This document shows, piece by piece, positions 5,039 through 8,010 of a stretch of DNA of 8,010 nucleotides. A model generated the notes under the pieces. That model made no database searches. It was not told the origin of the DNA and saw only the letters and a program-made list of their open reading frames with translations. Position 1 is the stretch's first letter; every line of letters begins with the position of its first letter. The DNA lies in NCBI GenBank assembly GCA_016550395.1, contig JABXGY010000195.1:1-8010 (forward strand), given 5' to 3'. The translations under genes and the position numbers were made by a program. The stretch comes from an archaeon. Its GTDB lineage: Archaea > Asgardarchaeota > Hermodarchaeia > Hermodarchaeales > Hermodarchaeaceae.

Positions 5039-5992
5039 ATGATACTGCTGGACCCACTGAATGTTCTGATTGTTCTTGTCATCTTGGGTGTCCTGGCAGT
5101 GATTGCGTACAAGACTCATATCGTTACAAAATCTGGACTTGTTGCAGCGTACTTCCTTGGGCTAGCGATTTGGTTATTAACCTCCTGGACGTGGTTTCTG
5201 ATCGTTCTTATCTTCTTCGCTGTAACCGCCCAATTCACTCATTATAAATATAAGATTAAACGGCAACATGGAGCCGCCCAAGAGAAAGGTGGTGCCCGAG
5301 ACTGGTCTCATGTTCTTGCAAATGGAGGGTTACCGCTAAGTATCATAATTATCGGATTCTTAACCATTGTTTTATTTGGGCAAATGAACGCATTTGGTCG
5401 ACTTGAAGTTGGATTAGGTCCTCTCATTATTCCTGCCCCGTTAGTAATTGCTGTAAGTTTCGCTGCTTTCTTAGGAGCTGTTGCGACTGCCACTGCAGAC
5501 ACTCTTGCCACAGAGATTGGTCTACTTAACCCATCACCTCCGAGACTCATAACAAAGCCATGGAAAGTTGTACCTCCAGGGACTTCAGGCGGGGTTTCGT
5601 TAGCAGGAGAACTCGCGACATTAATGGGAACATTACTTATTGGTGGTATCGCGGCTTTGCTTGCCGCTCCATTTTGGATTAACTTTTTTGGGATATCCCT
5701 GATGCCAGAAATTACAGGATTCGCTCCGGTTACAATGATTATTGTCGCAATGGTTGGAGGGGTTGTGGGCTGTGCTGTCGATAGTATATTGGGAGCAACG
5801 ATTCAGGGTATGTGGTCGTGTGATGTGTGTGGGAAACAAACTGAAAAGAAACACCATTGCGGTGAACCCGCGATCTATCTGCGTGGTAACCGCTTTTTAG
5901 ATAATCACATGGTCAATATTGTCTCTTGTCTGATGGGTGCATTCGTGGCCATCGCTCTCTATTTATTCTTGTTTGGCATCGGCTTTGCCTAA
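5039..5992 (+). CDS. DUF92 membrane protein, VTE6-like polyprenyl/phytyl-phosphate kinase homologue
   Basis: The product is a 317-residue polytopic membrane protein with about seven or eight hydrophobic segments. DUF92 motifs appear in order: GARDW and LANGG (about 85-97), ATADTLATEIG (151-161), PPGTSGGVSLAG (179-190), and AVDSILGATIQ (246-256). Next is a CDVC...HHC cluster (Cys261, Cys264, Cys274), then DNHMVN (288-293). The acidic residues Asp154, Glu159 and Asp248 are likely active-site positions. Characterised plant relatives (VTE6) phosphorylate phytyl phosphate to the diphosphate using a nucleotide triphosphate. In an archaeon the analogous role would be returning polyprenyl phosphates to the isoprenoid diphosphate pool used for membrane lipids, which is an inference. 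The cysteine/histidine cluster may bind zinc. ATG 5039 has only a weak site (AAGG about 13 bases upstream). The gene is monocistronic and convergent with the next. Confidence 0.88.
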   Translation: MILLDPLNVLIVLVILGVLAVIAYKTHIVTKSGLVAAYFLGLAIWLLTSWTWFLIVLIFFAVTAQFTHYKYKIKRQHGAAQEKGGARDWSHVLANGGLPLSIIIIGFLTIVLFGQMNAFGRLEVGLGPLIIPAPLVIAVSFAAFLGAVATATADTLATEIGLLNPSPPRLITKPWKVVPPGTSGGVSLAGELATLMGTLLIGGIAALLAAPFWINFFGISLMPEITGFAPVTMIIVAMVGGVVGCAVDSILGATIQGMWSCDVCGKQTEKKHHCGEPAIYLRGNRFLDNHMVNIVSCLMGAFVAIALYLFLFGIGFA

Positions 5993-6104
5993 GCAATCCA
6001 TTAGATCTCCAAGTTGAATAATTTAAGAAAATTACTTGGTATAAGGTTGAAATGAGATGGAATCGTCTCTCGTTTTCATTCCTCTTGTAGGGAATAGAAT
6101 AAAG
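5993..6104. other. Convergent intergenic region with short alternating inverted repeats
   Basis: Two genes end facing each other across this gap. It contains GGAAT (6059-6063), ATTCC (6078-6082) and GGAAT (6091-6095), so the middle arm can pair with either neighbour. It also has short T-rich stretches such as TTTTC at 6073-6077. This would suit a bidirectional termination zone. The repeats are too short to be sure, and no gene is visible. Confidence 0.3.
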
Positions 6105-6770
6105 TTACTTTAGACGTATATGGTCTAGATCTTCAACTTGTAGTTTACCAATGTCAGCTGCAGTCTGTAAAACCTGTTCTAGTTCTTGTTGGTCAACATC
6201 AAGTGTGAAGTATTTCTTAAGTCCTTGAAGGATGTCCTTAGTACTTAGTGTTCGGTTCTTGTCATTATCGAAGAGTTTGATGGTTAGGTTGCGAAGATCT
6301 TCGAATCGGTTCCAAAACCAAATAAACCAGACCCAATCACTTTCTTTGACAGTATAATAATCGGGTTCGATCTCTGAGACGGTTAGATAAAGCATTACAG
6401 CGAGTCTCACTTCTTTAGCGCCAAGGTTTTTAACATATTCAAGGGTTTGAACTGCAGACCGCCCCGTATCAACGATATCATCGATTACTAGAACGCGTTT
6501 ATCCTTTACGGGCAAAGGGGATTGAACTGGAATCACAGCATCTTCTTGGTGTTCAGCGGTGGTGTCTAACCAGTGTTCAACTTTGAGAGCATAGAGGTTA
6601 GAATTACCCATAAAATCAGACATAAGCCGACCTGGGACAAAGCCACTCCGGGCAATAGCTAATAGCATGTCGGGTTTATACCCTGATTTTGTGACTTTGA
6701 ATGCAAGCTGCTTTGAGTAATTGTAAATATCTTCGTAGTTGACGAATTGACATTTAATGGGCTCAACCAT
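6105..6770 (-). CDS. Purine-type phosphoribosyltransferase (XPRT/HGPRT-like)
   Basis: The 221-residue protein is a type I phosphoribosyltransferase. The PRPP-binding loop VLVIDDIVDTGRS is at 93-105, with the acidic pair Asp97-Asp98. A pyrophosphate-loop candidate, ARSG, is at 40-43, and KVEHW at 63-67 is characteristic of the archaeal/yeast xanthine-guanine branch. The base pocket follows SDWVWFIWFW (144-153), an aromatic-rich version of the WIVFPWE-like stretch common in this branch. Residues about 165-221 form a helical extension that looks like a small winged-helix-like tail, also seen in archaeal relatives. It would transfer phosphoribose from PRPP to a purine base in cytosolic purine salvage, although which base is uncertain. 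ATG 6770 is supported by AGGAG at 6780-6784 with nine-base spacing. It has its own promoter and is probably monocistronic. Confidence 0.85.
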   Translation of the reverse strand: MVEPIKCQFVNYEDIYNYSKQLAFKVTKSGYKPDMLLAIARSGFVPGRLMSDFMGNSNLYALKVEHWLDTTAEHQEDAVIPVQSPLPVKDKRVLVIDDIVDTGRSAVQTLEYVKNLGAKEVRLAVMLYLTVSEIEPDYYTVKESDWVWFIWFWNRFEDLRNLTIKLFDNDKNRTLSTKDILQGLKKYFTLDVDQQELEQVLQTAADIGKLQVEDLDHIRLK

Positions 6771-6817
6771 GAGACACAGCTCCTAACGAACACACCAGCC
6801 ACCAAAGGATGCACCCC

Positions 6818-6826
6818 CATAAAAGT
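6818..6826 (-). promoter_or_regulatory. TATA-like box of the phosphoribosyltransferase gene
   Basis: On the minus strand CTTTTATGG predicts a transcript start near 6796, giving a leader of about 26 bases that includes the AGGAG ribosome site. The box and its flank resemble those at 7871-7880: both read CAC, then T-rich, then ATG. It lies between the upstream gene's poly-T tract and this gene's start, supporting a separate transcription unit. Confidence 0.45.
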
Positions 6827-6838
6827 GTCTAGCTCAGC

Positions 6839-6844
6839 AAAAAA
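6839..6844 (-). terminator. Poly-T tract after the alpha/alpha-barrel gene
   Basis: Read on the minus strand, six T begin nine bases after the TAA stop of the barrel gene and about a dozen bases before the next gene's TATA-like box. T tracts are the main signal for archaeal transcription termination, so this is a plausible end for the upstream transcript. Confidence 0.4.
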
Positions 6845-6853
6845 TGTATTATG

Positions 6854-7849
6854 TTAGGTAGAATAGAATCTGAGAACACGAAGTGCCCGAAGAGTAATCC
6901 ATTTTGAAGGCTGTCCTTTCTTTTCGATGTCATGCCAAAATTTACCATTAAAGCTATGTTTGAGCAACCATTTCCCATCGGGTTGTTGTGTTTCCAAAAC
7001 GAGATTGAGTGCATCTCCTGTACGTGAATCACGGATTTTTAACCGAGCCAAGGTGTCAAGAATTTCGAGGGCATCAGAATTGTAGAATAATGGAAAACCA
7101 AAACGTTTCCACCCTGCTTTTTCCTTTCGGCTTCCATCTGGATTTCTAAGATATTTATAGATACTATTTTCCAAGATGACTTCCACGACTTGATTAATGA
7201 TATTGTTGATTGCGCGAGACCGATGTTGTTTTGAAAAAACAGAGAAGCATTTGAGGACTTTGCATAACCCCATATAACATAAAGGTGGGAAGACTGCTTC
7301 TTTATTAATAGGATAAGCGCGACATTTCCATCCACGCTGGTTTTCGTCAAAATGGTCAACGAGAAACTGAATTGTTTTTTGAGTGCGTGAATCGTCGAGA
7401 TAATCAAAGTGAGCAAGGTAGTAAAGGATGTTGGCATCAAGGCAACAGGTGTCACTAATTTTACTTGCATAGCCCTTAGCTGTTTTTGGACGAACGGTGC
7501 TAAAATGACCTGAGTCAAGCTGGAAGGTGAAAAGATCTTCAATTCCTCGTTCAATCGCTGGTGACCGTTTGAGCCCAAACTCTGCTAAAATGAGAAGAGT
7601 ATGCGTTGTGGCTGTATATTTGTTTGCGTAGATATGACCAGGTTTGCCCCAGTAACCCTGGGGGGCTTGTGCTGCGAGAATAGCCTGAACGACAGGTTCC
7701 TGTGTGATAGCCTTTTGAGCGGTTTGAACCTCATTACTTGTTGGTTCTAGATCCATAAGATGTTGCAAAGCCCAATATCGAACACTAGGACTTGAAGGTT
7801 CTAAAAGCCATTCGAGGACATCGGTTCGAGCAAGGTCATCATAATTCAT
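6854..7849 (-). CDS. Prenyltransferase/squalene-cyclase-fold alpha/alpha-barrel protein of unknown function
   Basis: The 331-residue soluble protein is built of repeated helical pairs. VLEWLLEPSSPSVRYWAL (11-28) is the usual N-terminal signature of a large prokaryotic family with the prenyltransferase / squalene-oxidase repeat fold. QW-like repeats appear as QAPQGYWG (61-68) and QQPDGKW (288-294). QRGWKC (171-176) and a C-terminal KWITLRALRVL (316-326) also fit. Neither the DxDD nor the DCTAE motif of terpene cyclases is present, so cyclase activity is unlikely. Cysteines at 135, 136, 176, 191, 196 and 201 could contribute a metal site. Relatives are often labelled only as hypothetical or prenyltransferase-like, and I would not name a reaction. 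ATG 7849 has no close ribosome site, but a TATA-like box 26-27 bases upstream suggests a leaderless message. Confidence 0.8.
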   Translation of the reverse strand: MNYDDLARTDVLEWLLEPSSPSVRYWALQHLMDLEPTSNEVQTAQKAITQEPVVQAILAAQAPQGYWGKPGHIYANKYTATTHTLLILAEFGLKRSPAIERGIEDLFTFQLDSGHFSTVRPKTAKGYASKISDTCCLDANILYYLAHFDYLDDSRTQKTIQFLVDHFDENQRGWKCRAYPINKEAVFPPLCYMGLCKVLKCFSVFSKQHRSRAINNIINQVVEVILENSIYKYLRNPDGSRKEKAGWKRFGFPLFYNSDALEILDTLARLKIRDSRTGDALNLVLETQQPDGKWLLKHSFNGKFWHDIEKKGQPSKWITLRALRVLRFYST

Positions 7850-7870
7850 AGCATATGAAAGGATAACCTA

Positions 7871-7880
7871 TCATAAAAAG
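7871..7880 (-). promoter_or_regulatory. TATA-like box of the alpha/alpha-barrel gene
   Basis: CTTTTTATGA on the minus strand is centred about 26-27 bases before the ATG at 7849, exactly the archaeal TATA-to-start distance. Together with the lack of a ribosome binding site this predicts a leaderless transcript. The remaining bases up to about 7950 show no further gene. Confidence 0.5.
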
Positions 7881-7951
7881 TGTTAATTCGCCTTTAGTCA
7901 TAGTCTCTATTACATCCACTCAACATCAATGCTGGATACATGCGTTATGAA

Positions 7952-8010
7952 TCAAACAGCACCTTGCAAAGCCTTCCCACAATCACACTTATCCTGTTTA
8001 AGAGACATGG
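7952..8010 (-). CDS. Possible C-terminal end of a gene entering from the right edge (partial)
   Basis: On the minus strand a frame open from the window edge ends at TGA 7952-7954. It would encode a tail containing DKCDCGKALQ, where Cys-x-Cys followed by Gly-Lys looks like half of a zinc knuckle. The next gene on this strand begins about 100 bases downstream with its own promoter, which is consistent with a gene ending here. The piece is under 20 codons, so chance is a real alternative. An opposing plus-strand frame from ATG 7929 is also open to the edge but has no ribosome site. Confidence 0.25.
   Translation of the reverse strand, partial: MSLKQDKCDCGKALQGAV

Noticed and set aside
5020..5247. 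Plus-strand frame of 75 codons overlapping the start of the DUF92 gene
   Set aside because: The DUF92 frame shows membrane segments from its first codons and family motifs further on. The overlapping frame is Cys/Ser-rich without motifs and is a shadow.
7039..7578. Minus-strand frame of 179 codons inside the alpha/alpha-barrel gene
   Set aside because: It lies on the same strand in another frame of a gene with a clear family signature. Length alone is not evidence, and no start signal is seen.
1..8010. Defence island, CRISPR array, insertion sequence or biosynthetic cluster
   Set aside because: No spaced repeat array, transposase, nuclease, toxin-antitoxin pair or terminal inverted repeat is visible. 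The genes look like separately transcribed chromosomal genes.

Overview
The window looks archaeal. Several gene starts have an A/T-rich TATA-like box about 26-27 nt upstream of the start codon or of a short leader. Shine-Dalgarno matches include GGTGAT, GGAG and GAGGGGTG. The protein set (ArnR1-like winged helix, DUF116, DUF92, XPRT-type phosphoribosyltransferase, cytosolic S9 peptidase) is typical of Euryarchaeota, Asgard or related archaea. Base composition is moderate (about 40-45 % G+C by eye). I cannot fix the lineage without a search. No rRNA, tRNA, CRISPR array, insertion sequence or phage gene is visible.

Layout, left to right. (1) Positions 1-605, minus strand: a probable two-gene operon of a 100-residue winged-helix regulator followed 21 nt later by a small membrane protein that runs off the left edge. 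(2) Positions 606-788: a divergent control region with a palindrome, two 10-bp direct repeats and two TATA-like boxes. (3) Positions 789-1196, plus: a YbjN / type III secretion chaperone-like small protein. (4) Positions 1250-1789, minus: a cysteine-rich DUF116 protein, convergent with (3). (5) Positions 1901-2812, plus: an EamA/DMT-type transporter, sharing a strong TATA region with the DUF116 gene. (6) Positions 2888-4846, plus: an S9 serine peptidase with a complete catalytic triad. (7) Positions 5039-5992, plus: a DUF92 integral membrane protein related to phytyl-phosphate kinase VTE6. (8) Positions 6105-6770, minus: a purine-type phosphoribosyltransferase. (9) Positions 6854-7849, minus: a soluble alpha/alpha-barrel protein of the prenyltransferase/squalene-cyclase fold. 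(10) Positions 7952-8010: possibly the last codons of another minus-strand gene.

Apart from the regulator/membrane-protein pair, the genes look like independent single-gene transcription units, each with its own promoter. They do not form one obvious pathway. The functions suggested are housekeeping: peptide turnover, purine salvage, polyprenyl-phosphate salvage and metabolite export. Three or four members have no settled role: the membrane partner, the YbjN-like protein, DUF116 and the alpha/alpha barrel. I do not see a defence system or a mobile system. The more unusual signals are in the intergenic DNA. A GTCGAAT motif occurs only between genes, two hairpins lie upstream of the DUF92 gene, and codon choice switches abruptly inside the YbjN-like gene.
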